Shown one piece after another: positions 1 through 7,173 of a DNA stretch of 64,000 nucleotides. The notes beneath the pieces were generated by a model, which was not told the DNA's origin, did no database searches, and saw nothing but the letters and a program-made list of their open reading frames with translations. The first letter of the stretch is position 1; each line of letters begins with the position of its first letter. The stretch is from Gammaproteobacteria bacterium (GTDB lineage Bacteria; Pseudomonadota; Gammaproteobacteria; Eutrophobiales; Eutrophobiaceae). The translations under genes were made by a program, and so were the position numbers. Location of the stretch: assembly GCA_021773235.1 (NCBI GenBank), contig JAJFKL010000011.1, forward strand, positions 1-64,000, read 5' to 3'.

Positions 1-264
1 CAAAACTTTTAGTTGCCAACGAAGACAACTACGCACTAGCAGCTTAATAACCTGTCATAGTGCCGTCTGCCCATTCATGTGCTTGTGCACGGTGGAATCA
101 GGCGTCGACTCTCACAAGACCGCGATGAAACTCGTCCGAGGTGGATTCGTTAAAACTTAATCGGGATTGCTCATTGTCTTCCCTGCCGGTCGGGTAGCAT
201 TGAGTTAAATTAAAGATTCGGCTAAGCATGTAGATCCGATGGCAGAGGATTTGCGGACGCGGGT
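1..264 (+). ncRNA. ssrA: tmRNA (ssrA), 3' part, broken in the T-arm
   Basis: The tmRNA rescues stalled ribosomes and tags nascent peptides for degradation. The window opens inside the gene. The tag reading frame at 15-50 encodes ANEDNYALAA followed by two TAA stops. The pseudoknot-region motif GTTAAAACTTAATC lies near 151-164, and the conserved 3' strand CTAAGCATGTAGATCCGATG occurs near 222-241, followed by GCGGACGCGGGT ending at 264. A normal gene continues with T-loop TTCRA, the CCCGC half of the T-stem and an acceptor end in CCACCA. Here the sequence changes at 265 into a palindromic repeat, and none of those elements is found before the next gene. As it stands this copy could not form a chargeable tRNA-like end. 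It may be a disrupted gene, a partial duplicate or an assembly join. Confidence 0.9.
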
Positions 265-384
265 CACCTACATGGATGTAGGCGGTAGAAAATGCAGGAG
301 CATATTTTCGACGTACTTTACGCTAACTAGGAATTCAATCGAGGACTGCTATGGATGGCCGTGAGCGACTCTCTACGCTAACCA
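265..384. repeat. Two palindromic repeat units (CATGGATG type)
   Basis: Unit 1 has the perfect hairpin CCTACAT-GG-ATGTAGG (267-282), then ATGC-AGGA-GCAT (292-303) and CGACG (309-313), and ends in TACGCTAAC (319-327). Unit 2 has the hairpin GCTAT-GG-ATGGC (348-359), then GAGCGAC (363-369), and ends in the same TACGCTAAC (374-382). Related units occur near 51309-51399 and 59805-59860. The arm sequences differ between copies but stay self-complementary, as expected of REP-like elements that fold as RNA or single-stranded DNA. The first unit directly abuts the truncated tmRNA. Confidence 0.7.
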
Positions 385-412
385 GAAAATAAAAAGAGAG
401 CTGGAATGTATT

Positions 413-435
413 TTAAAGGGCTCTGACCCCTTTAA
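413..435. repeat. Short inverted repeat TTAAAGGG/CCCTTTAA
   Basis: TTAAAGGG (413-420) and CCCTTTAA (428-435) form a perfect 8-bp stem around CTCTGAC. The reverse strand reads AAAGGGGTCAGAGCCCTTT, a motif I recall as common in gammaproteobacterial intergenic regions and often near REP-associated tyrosine transposases. No transposase gene is visible here, so this is probably a relic or a free-standing repeat. It could also act as a weak terminator for the DUF6279 gene on the minus strand. Confidence 0.45.
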
Positions 436-501
436 TTCTGAATGTACCAATGACCTCAGTCCCAATCGATTCCACATAAACAATTCAACCAAGCCTAACC
501 C

Positions 502-1341
502 TCACTCCGCACTAGCAATAATAACCCGAAAATCATTCCTAATATCTGCAATCTCAACCAACAACTTCCCGCGCTGCTTATCACTAAGCTCATTAAGCAC
601 ATCCGCAATCGCTTCATTAATAATATTCGTGTTGTAGCTTAAATACTGTTTAAATCTTTTTGGTTGTTGTCCTGCACGTACTGCAAAGGCATCTATCGTT
701 GCTTGTTGCCAACCCTGCTCTCGTTTCATTAGACCTTCGATTTTTTCTAGCCAGGCTCTGCGGTCTTCTAACCAGACTTTGTCAAATCGTTGCATGGTAC
801 TTGCAGCTGTATTAAGCCTTTCCTTTTGTGTATCACTTAAACGACCAACATACTTGGCTAGATTGTCGGACAAGTTTTCATAGTTGTCCTCAATGTATTC
901 TTCATTATTGCGACTTAGATACTCTTCTTCAAGCTCAGCCTGTCGATCCCAAAGGTTTGTTACAAATTCTGCCATTTGTTCTTCGCTTAATTTTTCGCCA
1001 AGTTCTATAGCTGAAGGCAAAATATTTATTTCAATTCGTTTCGCTGCAAAAAGCACCACATCAAACCATAATTTTACCGTGTCTACGCTGACATCTTCTG
1101 TAACGTCATTTTCAATGTGATTTAGTATTTCAATATAGCGTGATAATTCTTCACCTCGATGCCATTGCAATAGCATCTCGACCTGCTTATCCAGGTTCTC
1201 TTTTTGTACAAAGGTGAGATCGACATAGTCATCTACATACCAGGGGATCAACCAATCAAGTTGATTGTAGAAAAACTTGTTACTACAAGCTGTACTTAGA
1301 ATTAAAAGTACGATCATTATAAGGTTTCGAATTCTAAACAT
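502..1341 (-). CDS. DUF6279 family lipoprotein
   Basis: This 279-residue protein has a type II signal peptide with lipobox STAC (Cys19), so it should be lipid-anchored in the envelope. The segment just after the anchor, with LDWLIPWYVDDYVDLT near residues 28-43, is the signature of the DUF6279 lipoproteins of gammaproteobacteria, which have no assigned function. The rest is predicted helical and charged, rich in Glu, Lys and Asn. The gene stands alone between the tmRNA/repeat region and a 566-base spacer. The start is set by the signal peptide. Family identity is fairly safe; the function is unknown. Confidence 0.8.
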   Translation of the reverse strand: MFRIRNLIMIVLLILSTACSNKFFYNQLDWLIPWYVDDYVDLTFVQKENLDKQVEMLLQWHRGEELSRYIEILNHIENDVTEDVSVDTVKLWFDVVLFAAKRIEINILPSAIELGEKLSEEQMAEFVTNLWDRQAELEEEYLSRNNEEYIEDNYENLSDNLAKYVGRLSDTQKERLNTAASTMQRFDKVWLEDRRAWLEKIEGLMKREQGWQQATIDAFAVRAGQQPKRFKQYLSYNTNIINEAIADVLNELSDKQRGKLLVEIADIRNDFRVIIASAE

Positions 1342-1907
1342 GGTTAAATCAAATGGTGAATGTGGCTATATCGATTATTCAATAATAAAGATATTTATTT
1401 TGCGCGTCACGCTCGATAGCCAGAGTACCTTTGAAGATGAGTGAGAGTACCTGTTATCTATCAAGGGTCTACATTGATCGTTTTGGCCCTTTAAAAAGTA
1501 AAGCGCCAGCAGTAAATTAAAACCCTGCATTGTTGATGAATTATCTTCCAAGAAAGGTTTAGAAATGAACCTATCCTGTTTAAATTCATTATTCCCTATA
1601 TATATCAATATCTTGCAACAACACGAACTGTCCTCGCAATGTTATTGAATCCTCAAGTTTTTCATCAATATTGCCGATAACCCATCATAAGGTTGAATTC
1701 GTACCAAGGTTTAAAGTTGTTGTTGTATGAGAACGTATTTCTTCCAATTACCTTAATGGAATTTAGTAATAAACGAATTTTATCAGCGTATGTTTCATTT
1801 ATTTAAATTTAAACATCTATTGCTGCTTTAGATTTAACGGGTTCAGAAGTGAACCCTTTCCAGATTGCAAGACGAAATTGATTAACTAAACTTACAGACA
1901 AAAGACG
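1342..1907. other. Gene-poor AT-rich spacer
   Basis: This 566-base divergent region lies between the DUF6279 lipoprotein (minus) and the winged-helix-like gene (plus). A 77-codon minus-strand reading frame at 1375-1608 shows no recognisable motif and was not accepted. The spacer presumably holds both promoters. The only clear structure is the hairpin at 1839-1856, listed separately. I see no tRNA or mobile element in it. Confidence 0.5.
1839..1856 (+). promoter_or_regulatory. Hairpin upstream of the 1908 gene
   Basis: GGGTTCA-GAAG-TGAACCC is a perfect 7-bp stem with a four-base loop, followed by TTTCC. It lies about 50 bases before the start codon at 1908, so it could be a leader hairpin or an operator. 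The T-run is too short for a confident terminator call. The structure is seen in the sequence; the role is inferred. Confidence 0.3.
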
Positions 1908-2318
1908 ATGCCAGAAGAAGTTATAAAATTACAATATCGCGAAGGCGAACTAGATAATTTGTTAAAGGTTAGAAATGGCTTCGTTGATTTGATTGAAAAG
2001 TATTCCGTTGAATCAGGAACACTGAACAGAAGTAAGATGCTTGGATCAATTTTTGACACTGTTTTTTTTATTGGCATCTGTAATTTACGCGAGCACAAGC
2101 CATCGGTAAAAGAAGTTTATTTAAATGTTGGTGAATCGCGAAATCGGTCGCTTCGTAATCTGGAGTTACTTGAAGAGATGAAAGTATTAACACGAGTTCA
2201 CGATACAAAAGATACTCGGGTAAAGAGATTAAGTTTGACCGATACGTTTAAAACAGATTTTGAGGTTTTTTTAGAGCAATGGGTAGATTCAAGGAAACCG
2301 TCTGTTGAACCTGCTTAA
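1908..2318 (+). CDS. Small winged-helix-like protein, possible regulator
   Basis: The product is 136 residues with no signal peptide or membrane segment. Residues about 42-115 look like a winged helix-turn-helix: helix SKMLGSIFDTVFFIGICNL, then VKEVYLNVGESRNRSLRNLE as the likely recognition-helix region, then a wing with VLTRVHDTKDTRVKRLSLT. This resembles the MarR/PadR style of DNA-binding fold without clear family membership. No strong Shine-Dalgarno precedes the ATG. It lies 41 bases upstream of the two exported-domain proteins at 2360 and 3413, so it may control them. The fold is inferred from pattern only. Confidence 0.6.
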   Translation: MPEEVIKLQYREGELDNLLKVRNGFVDLIEKYSVESGTLNRSKMLGSIFDTVFFIGICNLREHKPSVKEVYLNVGESRNRSLRNLELLEEMKVLTRVHDTKDTRVKRLSLTDTFKTDFEVFLEQWVDSRKPSVEPA

Positions 2319-2359
2319 CATGATTTTAACTTGGTGTTTAATTTATTGGAGACGATGAG

Positions 2360-3370
2360 ATGAGTAACAATGCCGCTGTAAATATGTATGAAGGCAATGA
2401 TGAGCCTGGTAACTGGATTGAGAGAGTCACTGAAACTTTTCTTAAAAACAAAATTAATCGCAGTCTCAAAAAGGCTACTAAAGTCCATCCTTGTATTATA
2501 AATGACCATAGAGTTTTGGTTCACGAATATGGGCTAATGGAAAAGAGTCCTGAAGCTTATGAACAACTCAAGGCTTACGCAAAACAAAACTCATTTGAAA
2601 TCAAAGAAGACCAGCGTGTAAAAAATAGCAAACCCGTTAATTTCGAAAGACGACTTGCTAAAAGTTTACCTCTGTTATTCCTGGCCAGTGGCATCTTTAT
2701 GTCTGGCTCAGCATCAGCGGTTGATATTTCTCCAAACTCCGGCATTAGTGTTATGTCTGACATTGAAGTAACGGGAACTTATGACCGTAATGATCGTGCA
2801 TATACATCAGAAAATGGTAAACGCTTTATCACGAACCCATATGGTCAAACAGAGTCTATCCTAGCCGTGGCCGCAGAAACCAAAGCGCAGGGTAAACTTA
2901 AACGCGTTAGTACCCGCGGTATTAAAATGCCTCAAGGCTATGTAGGTGGCTATATTAATCGCTATCAACGTACCTTCGCCAATGGTGAGACCTTTAGTTA
3001 CTACGAGGGCGATAATTTTGGTGCTTTAGGTTATCACGCTGGTGAAGGCAAAGTTGTACTGGATGTCCTGGTTGGCGGCGGTGCTTTTGGAGCGCCTAAG
3101 TTATGGGGTCCTTATGACCAAATCCTTGGAGATAAGGATAACTCATCCATGCAATTGATGATGGGTGACGGCTCTAAAGATGGCATGGGCCTATTAAAGG
3201 CTTCCTATGCTATCGGCTACACCGCTGTCATGGCTGAGGAAGATTATTCAACGGTTGGTAATGCCTACGGTACTGCTATCAATGACACTGTTAGTAACTT
3301 GATAGCCAGTGGTGATAACCCTGATATGAATATTGCATCAGCAAATGATATCAGCGGTGGCAAGATCTAA
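2360..3370 (+). CDS. Unknown protein: conserved N-terminal domain, internal signal, Gly-rich exported part
   Basis: I do not recognise this 336-residue protein. Residues 18-86 form a soluble domain shared with the next gene: W19, RV, VHPCIIN (42-48), LVHEYGL (53-59) and IKEDQR (81-86). A second segment (about 97-120) looks exactly like a signal peptide: basic RRLAK, a hydrophobic core, then SGSASA with a likely cut after residue 120. The remaining 216 residues are rich in Gly, Asp, Asn and Tyr (for example VGGGAFGAPKLWGPY) and contain no Cys. Either the N-terminal domain stays in the cytoplasm as an unusually long leader, or the protein is a type II membrane protein. A good GGAGA ribosome site at 2346-2350 supports this start. 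It is 42 bases upstream of its partner. Confidence 0.8.
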   Translation: MSNNAAVNMYEGNDEPGNWIERVTETFLKNKINRSLKKATKVHPCIINDHRVLVHEYGLMEKSPEAYEQLKAYAKQNSFEIKEDQRVKNSKPVNFERRLAKSLPLLFLASGIFMSGSASAVDISPNSGISVMSDIEVTGTYDRNDRAYTSENGKRFITNPYGQTESILAVAAETKAQGKLKRVSTRGIKMPQGYVGGYINRYQRTFANGETFSYYEGDNFGALGYHAGEGKVVLDVLVGGGAFGAPKLWGPYDQILGDKDNSSMQLMMGDGSKDGMGLLKASYAIGYTAVMAEEDYSTVGNAYGTAINDTVSNLIASGDNPDMNIASANDISGGKI

Positions 3371-3412
3371 ACCAATTTTTTAACACCTATTAATTTTGGA
3401 TAACAAGCGATC

Positions 3413-4309
3413 ATGACTGAGATAACCAACATTCTGGATAGTCTTCGCAATACTGAAGCGCAAAAAGCCCCGGCCAGCTGGGTTGACCGGGTGATGCGCT
3501 CGATGAAGATGAAGAAGAAGGAACAAGCTATGGTTCACCCCTGTATTATTAATGGGCAACATACACTTGTTTATGAACACGGCTTAGATCAAAAAGATCC
3601 GACTTCATTCCAACAAGTACGTAATTTTGCTAAAACACAGGGTTATCAACTAAAAGAAGATCAACGTTCTGATTTCCTTGAGGGAATTAAACGTGTTAAG
3701 AATCGCCGTTGTGCAAATGTAGTTTCGGTGATGGTGCTTACTGCAGGACTTATGTCTCAAACGGCACAGGCGAAATCAGGCGATGGTATTGGCCCTCAGA
3801 GTATGCACATCAGTAGTGATGTGACGCACACAAATGTACAGGCAGGCTTTGACCTCGATTTTGATTCATTCAATACAGAAGCAGAACTCGCCGCAGGACT
3901 ACTCGGCTGGATAAATAGTCACTCATCGTTTTCGTATGATATTCACAATATTCCGGACATAAAAAAGGTCTCTTCCAGAAAAATAGCTGAAGTTGCCTTT
4001 GGTGGAGAACTTCCTAATGCGGTTAATCCTGATAGTTTGAAAATATTTGGGCTTTACAATTTTAATGAGAAGGCAGTTTACTTGCTCGATTCTATCGATC
4101 TGGAAACTGACGAAGGCAAGGGAATACTGTTGCATGAGTTAGTCCATTATCTGCAGTACCAGACCGGCGTAGATCAAGGTGCTAAATGTAAGAATGAACT
4201 GGAATCTCTGGCTTATGTATTGGAAGCAAAGTTTCTTGATTCTCATGATCATGATCACAATATTACCGACTCTCATATTGATAAGGTCAGCCAATGCAGA
4301 TCGGCTTAA
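3413..4309 (+). CDS. Putative exported HELVH metallopeptidase with the same N-terminal domain
   Basis: This 298-residue protein repeats the architecture of its upstream neighbour. Residues 22-85 form the shared domain (W23, RV, VHPCIIN at 41-47, LVYEHGL at 52-58, LKEDQR at 80-85). A signal-like segment follows (about 94-120: basic KNRR, hydrophobic core, QTAQA), with a predicted cut after residue 120 at the same position as in the neighbour. The exported half carries HELVH (241-245) followed by NELESLAY (261-268), which fits a gluzincin-type zinc site with a downstream Glu ligand and resembles DUF6647-like proteins. The C-terminus has a His/Asp-rich patch DSHDHDHN. Substrate unknown; the Gly-rich neighbour is a natural candidate partner. 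The family name is tentative, the motif is plain. Confidence 0.8.
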   Translation: MTEITNILDSLRNTEAQKAPASWVDRVMRSMKMKKKEQAMVHPCIINGQHTLVYEHGLDQKDPTSFQQVRNFAKTQGYQLKEDQRSDFLEGIKRVKNRRCANVVSVMVLTAGLMSQTAQAKSGDGIGPQSMHISSDVTHTNVQAGFDLDFDSFNTEAELAAGLLGWINSHSSFSYDIHNIPDIKKVSSRKIAEVAFGGELPNAVNPDSLKIFGLYNFNEKAVYLLDSIDLETDEGKGILLHELVHYLQYQTGVDQGAKCKNELESLAYVLEAKFLDSHDHDHNITDSHIDKVSQCRSA

Positions 4310-4420
4310 CGTTATAAGCTGATTCTCTTCTCTGAATAGAGTACCAGCGCTACTACCCGTCTAAAGTTTTACTACACATCAGCCGATATGTTCTTATAGG
4401 ATTAATATCGGAAATTGCAG

Positions 4421-4870
4421 ATGAAAGATAAACTTAAAAACCTTTTATTCTTTTCTTACCTGTCCCACGGACAGATGGACAAGATCATGTCGTATTTTGA
4501 AACGCTAGAATTAAGCGAAGGAGAAATACTATTTAATGAAGAAGATAATAGTGATTATGTCTGCTTTATTATTTCAGGTTCGCTAGAAGTCGTTAAAATG
4601 ACGAGCTGGCGCAATTTCACTACCGTGATAGCGACCTTATACGAAGGTAGTTGTATCGGCGAAATGGCCTTGATTGATCATTCTCCTCGCTCTGCCACCA
4701 TCAGAGCACACGAAGACACAAAACTGGCTGTACTGACGCAACGTGCCTTTGACGTGATGGTAGGTTCAGAACCCGAGTTAGGCGTCAATATACTGAAGGG
4801 TCTTGCCCAAACATTGAGTGATAATCTGCGTTCTACGACAGACAAACTGGCCGATGAAGTGGCTGCATAA
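4421..4870 (+). CDS. Stand-alone cyclic-nucleotide-binding domain protein
   Basis: This protein of about 149 residues consists almost entirely of one CRP/PKA-type cNMP-binding domain. It has the beta-roll glycine pattern (ISGSLEVVK) and a phosphate-binding cassette with CIGEMALIDHSPRSATI, keeping the Glu and Arg that contact the cyclic nucleotide. There is no DNA-binding helix-turn-helix, so it is a sensor or adaptor rather than a transcription factor. I placed the start at the ATG at 4421, preceded by CGGA, rather than at the in-frame TTG two codons earlier. It lies between the HELVH protein and the heme/GGDEF protein, on the same strand. Its ligand, cyclic nucleotide or otherwise, is not proven. 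Confidence 0.85.
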   Translation: MKDKLKNLLFFSYLSHGQMDKIMSYFETLELSEGEILFNEEDNSDYVCFIISGSLEVVKMTSWRNFTTVIATLYEGSCIGEMALIDHSPRSATIRAHEDTKLAVLTQRAFDVMVGSEPELGVNILKGLAQTLSDNLRSTTDKLADEVAA

Positions 4871-4974
4871 TTTTCTATATTTTAACTCACATTTATTATT
4901 TTTTATACTATGCTCATATATTGTTAGATAGAAAAAAACCAATACGATGTACTTTAATCGCTTGGCCTTATTTA

Positions 4975-4991
4975 ATGTCATTAAATGACAT
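4975..4991. promoter_or_regulatory. 17-base palindrome, possible operator
   Basis: ATGTCATT-A-AATGACAT is a perfect palindrome around a single central A, in the spacer between the cNMP protein and the GGDEF gene. Its length and symmetry fit a dimeric regulator's operator. I cannot assign a known regulator to it. Confidence 0.35.
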
Positions 4992-5034
4992 ATTTTGATT
5001 ATAGATTCAACAAGTTACATAAAATAATAAATAA

Positions 5035-5060
5035 TCAGGTCTGTTTGTAACAAGACCTGA
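5035..5060 (+). promoter_or_regulatory. Leader hairpin before the heme/GGDEF gene
   Basis: TCAGGTCT and AGACCTGA form a perfect 8-bp stem around a ten-base loop. The hairpin ends 24 bases before the TTG start and just upstream of the AAGGGA ribosome site. No T-run follows, so it looks like a leader structure or operator rather than a terminator. Confidence 0.35.
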
Positions 5061-5084
5061 ACTTAGCATTTAAGGGATAGACGA

Positions 5085-6719
5085 TTGAAAGACATTAAAC
5101 TCAATTCTATTGAGAAAAGTATGCTATTGATTGCGTTCGTCTGGACTGGCATCCTCTTATTCTCCCTATGGACATATATCCAAAACGAAAATGAAACCGT
5201 TAATAAGCTGGCGATCAATGTAATACAAAGTAACTATGCGGAAATTGATACGTTTCGTCACTGGATTGCCCACCAAGGCGGTGTATATGTTCAAACTAGT
5301 GATAATATAAAGCCAAACCCAGCGCTCAGTCACTTAGCCGAAAGAGATATAAGCACACCCTCTGGAAAACAACTCACTCTGGTCAACACTCCTTTTATTC
5401 TGAGACAACTGATTAATGAGCAATCTACTTCTTTTAATGCACATATGGCCAGCCTTGATCCAATTAATCTGCAAAATACAGCGGATGAATGGGAAAGAGA
5501 TGCCCTGGAGATATTAAGTAACGGTTTTGATGAGCATTGCGACATCGTAGATTATAAAGATGGCCTATATATGCGCTTGATAAAGCCCGCTCGTTTTGAA
5601 GCTGGTTGTGGAAGATGTCATACAAATATAAATCTAAAGAAGGGGGATTTATTAGGAGGGTTGACTGTAAGCGTACCTATGCAGCCCTATTATGATAAGG
5701 CTGCAATCTCCATACAAAAGTTATCAATTAATCATGGGATCATATGGTTTCTTGGGCTTGCTGGTCTCGGCGTTCTGTACAGACATGAGAAAAAGAATGA
5801 TTTGAAACGTAAAGAAACTGAAGATTACCTAAGGCAATCCAACGTCACGTTTAGCAACCTTGCCGAAGGTGTTGTTATTACTAACCCTGGCTTAGAGGTA
5901 ATTGCTGTCAATAATGCATTCACAGAAATTACCGGCTTTGAACAAGCTGAAATGATAGACCAACCGAAATTAGTTTTAAGCCCAGAGTATTTTGAACAGG
6001 GACAACACGATTATTTCAAGAATGCATTGAGCAACGGTAATCATTGGGATGGGGAAATTCTTTATCCCGTTAAAACTGGAAACAAGATTCCTTTAAAATT
6101 ATCTATCAGTACAGTCAAGGACGATGATAAGAAAACAACGAACTATATTTTTGTCTGTTCAGATATAAGCGAAAAGAAATCTTTAGAAAAAACACTGCAA
6201 CACCTTGCGCAGCATGATCATTTGACCGACTTGCCGAATAGAATACTATTGAATGATCGTCTCGAACACGCAATGATTCGAGCTGATCGTAAAAACAAAA
6301 AACTGGCTGCCTTATTTCTGGATTTAGATAATTTCAAAATAATTAATGACGAAAACGGTCATGATGTTGGCGATTATATCCTGATACAGGTAACAAAACG
6401 TTTAAAAGAATCGGTTCGAAAAGGCGATACGCTATCACGATATGGTGGCGATGAGTTTATTGTTGTTATGGAAGAAATTGATACCGATGATGATGCGAAG
6501 AAACTGGCTATGAAATTAATCGATAGTATTAACCCGGATTTTATTCTTGACGAGAAACACTACAAACTCGGCGTTAGTATTGGTATTAGCATCTATCCTG
6601 ATCATGCAAATACTGCTTCAGGATTAATTAGCAACTCTGACAAGGCCATGTATGTTGCCAAAACAGAAGGACGCAACATCTACAAATTATTTTCGGCCAA
6701 TAAAATATTAGATAACTAG
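5085..6719 (+). CDS. Membrane diguanylate cyclase with heme-c (DUF3365-like), PAS and GGDEF domains
   Basis: This 544-residue sensor has a first membrane helix at about 12-31, a periplasmic DUF3365/Tll0287-like domain with the heme c motif CGRCH (175-179), a second membrane helix at about 218-233, a PAS domain at about 250-370 and a GGDEF domain to the end. The active site is intact (RYGGDEF), and an inhibitory RxxD site (RKGD) sits five residues before it, so the protein should make c-di-GMP and show product inhibition. There is no EAL domain. A covalent periplasmic heme suggests sensing of redox state, oxygen or NO. The start is a TTG, chosen because AAGGGA at 5072-5077 is well spaced. Confidence 0.9.
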   Translation: MKDIKLNSIEKSMLLIAFVWTGILLFSLWTYIQNENETVNKLAINVIQSNYAEIDTFRHWIAHQGGVYVQTSDNIKPNPALSHLAERDISTPSGKQLTLVNTPFILRQLINEQSTSFNAHMASLDPINLQNTADEWERDALEILSNGFDEHCDIVDYKDGLYMRLIKPARFEAGCGRCHTNINLKKGDLLGGLTVSVPMQPYYDKAAISIQKLSINHGIIWFLGLAGLGVLYRHEKKNDLKRKETEDYLRQSNVTFSNLAEGVVITNPGLEVIAVNNAFTEITGFEQAEMIDQPKLVLSPEYFEQGQHDYFKNALSNGNHWDGEILYPVKTGNKIPLKLSISTVKDDDKKTTNYIFVCSDISEKKSLEKTLQHLAQHDHLTDLPNRILLNDRLEHAMIRADRKNKKLAALFLDLDNFKIINDENGHDVGDYILIQVTKRLKESVRKGDTLSRYGGDEFIVVMEEIDTDDDAKKLAMKLIDSINPDFILDEKHYKLGVSIGISIYPDHANTASGLISNSDKAMYVAKTEGRNIYKLFSANKILDN

Positions 6720-6735
6720 AATAACACTTACAAAA

Positions 6736-7170
6736 CTACTGACACTTAGCGGGCAAATACTCTTTTTCTAACGTACCCTTACATGCCCATGCCAGGCGCT
6801 CACCTTTGGGCTCGGGTATTAACATGACCTTAGTGCCATCAATTATCTTTTCAACTCTTATGGTTTCTTTATTAGTAAAATAAACTGATATTACACCGGG
6901 ACCATCAGTACCTACTTCAATATCCTTAACTAATGACTTTGATATATCCACTTCGATCTTCTTTCCTGACTTTTTCCATGTCTCTGCGTCGGGCAGTATG
7001 CCTGTCTCCTTCCAATATTCTTTTATAGCCGTTTTGTATTTCAAAGCCATCGACAAACCTTGTAATACCTTCGCAGAATCCGTTAATTCGATTTTTTTTG
7101 AATCGGTAAAGACAAAATTCCAACTAAGCACAATGACTGCAAGTATCATGATAACCAGTGTTTTATTCAT
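6736..7170 (-). CDS. Type IV pilin-like protein with atypical N-terminus
   Basis: This 144-residue protein has an N-terminal hydrophobic helix followed by ALKYKTAIKEYWKETGILP, a pattern typical of the pilin alpha-1 helix and its exit loop. A C-terminal cysteine pair (WACKGTLEKEYLPAKC) resembles the disulfide-bonded D-region of PilA-type pilins. Unlike true pilins, the N-terminus (MNKTLVIMILAVIVL) lacks a GFTLIE prepilin-peptidase site and Glu5, so processing and assembly into a fibre are doubtful. It starts three bases after the HugZ stop codon and is probably co-transcribed with it. Family resemblance is moderate; the role is unknown. Confidence 0.65.
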   Translation of the reverse strand: MNKTLVIMILAVIVLSWNFVFTDSKKIELTDSAKVLQGLSMALKYKTAIKEYWKETGILPDAETWKKSGKKIEVDISKSLVKDIEVGTDGPGVISVYFTNKETIRVEKIIDGTKVMLIPEPKGERLAWACKGTLEKEYLPAKCQ

Positions 7171-7173
7171 ACT

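Noticed and set aside
1375-1608. 77-codon reading frame on the minus strand
   Set aside because: No motif, no good ribosome site and no recognisable relatives; likely chance in AT-rich spacer.
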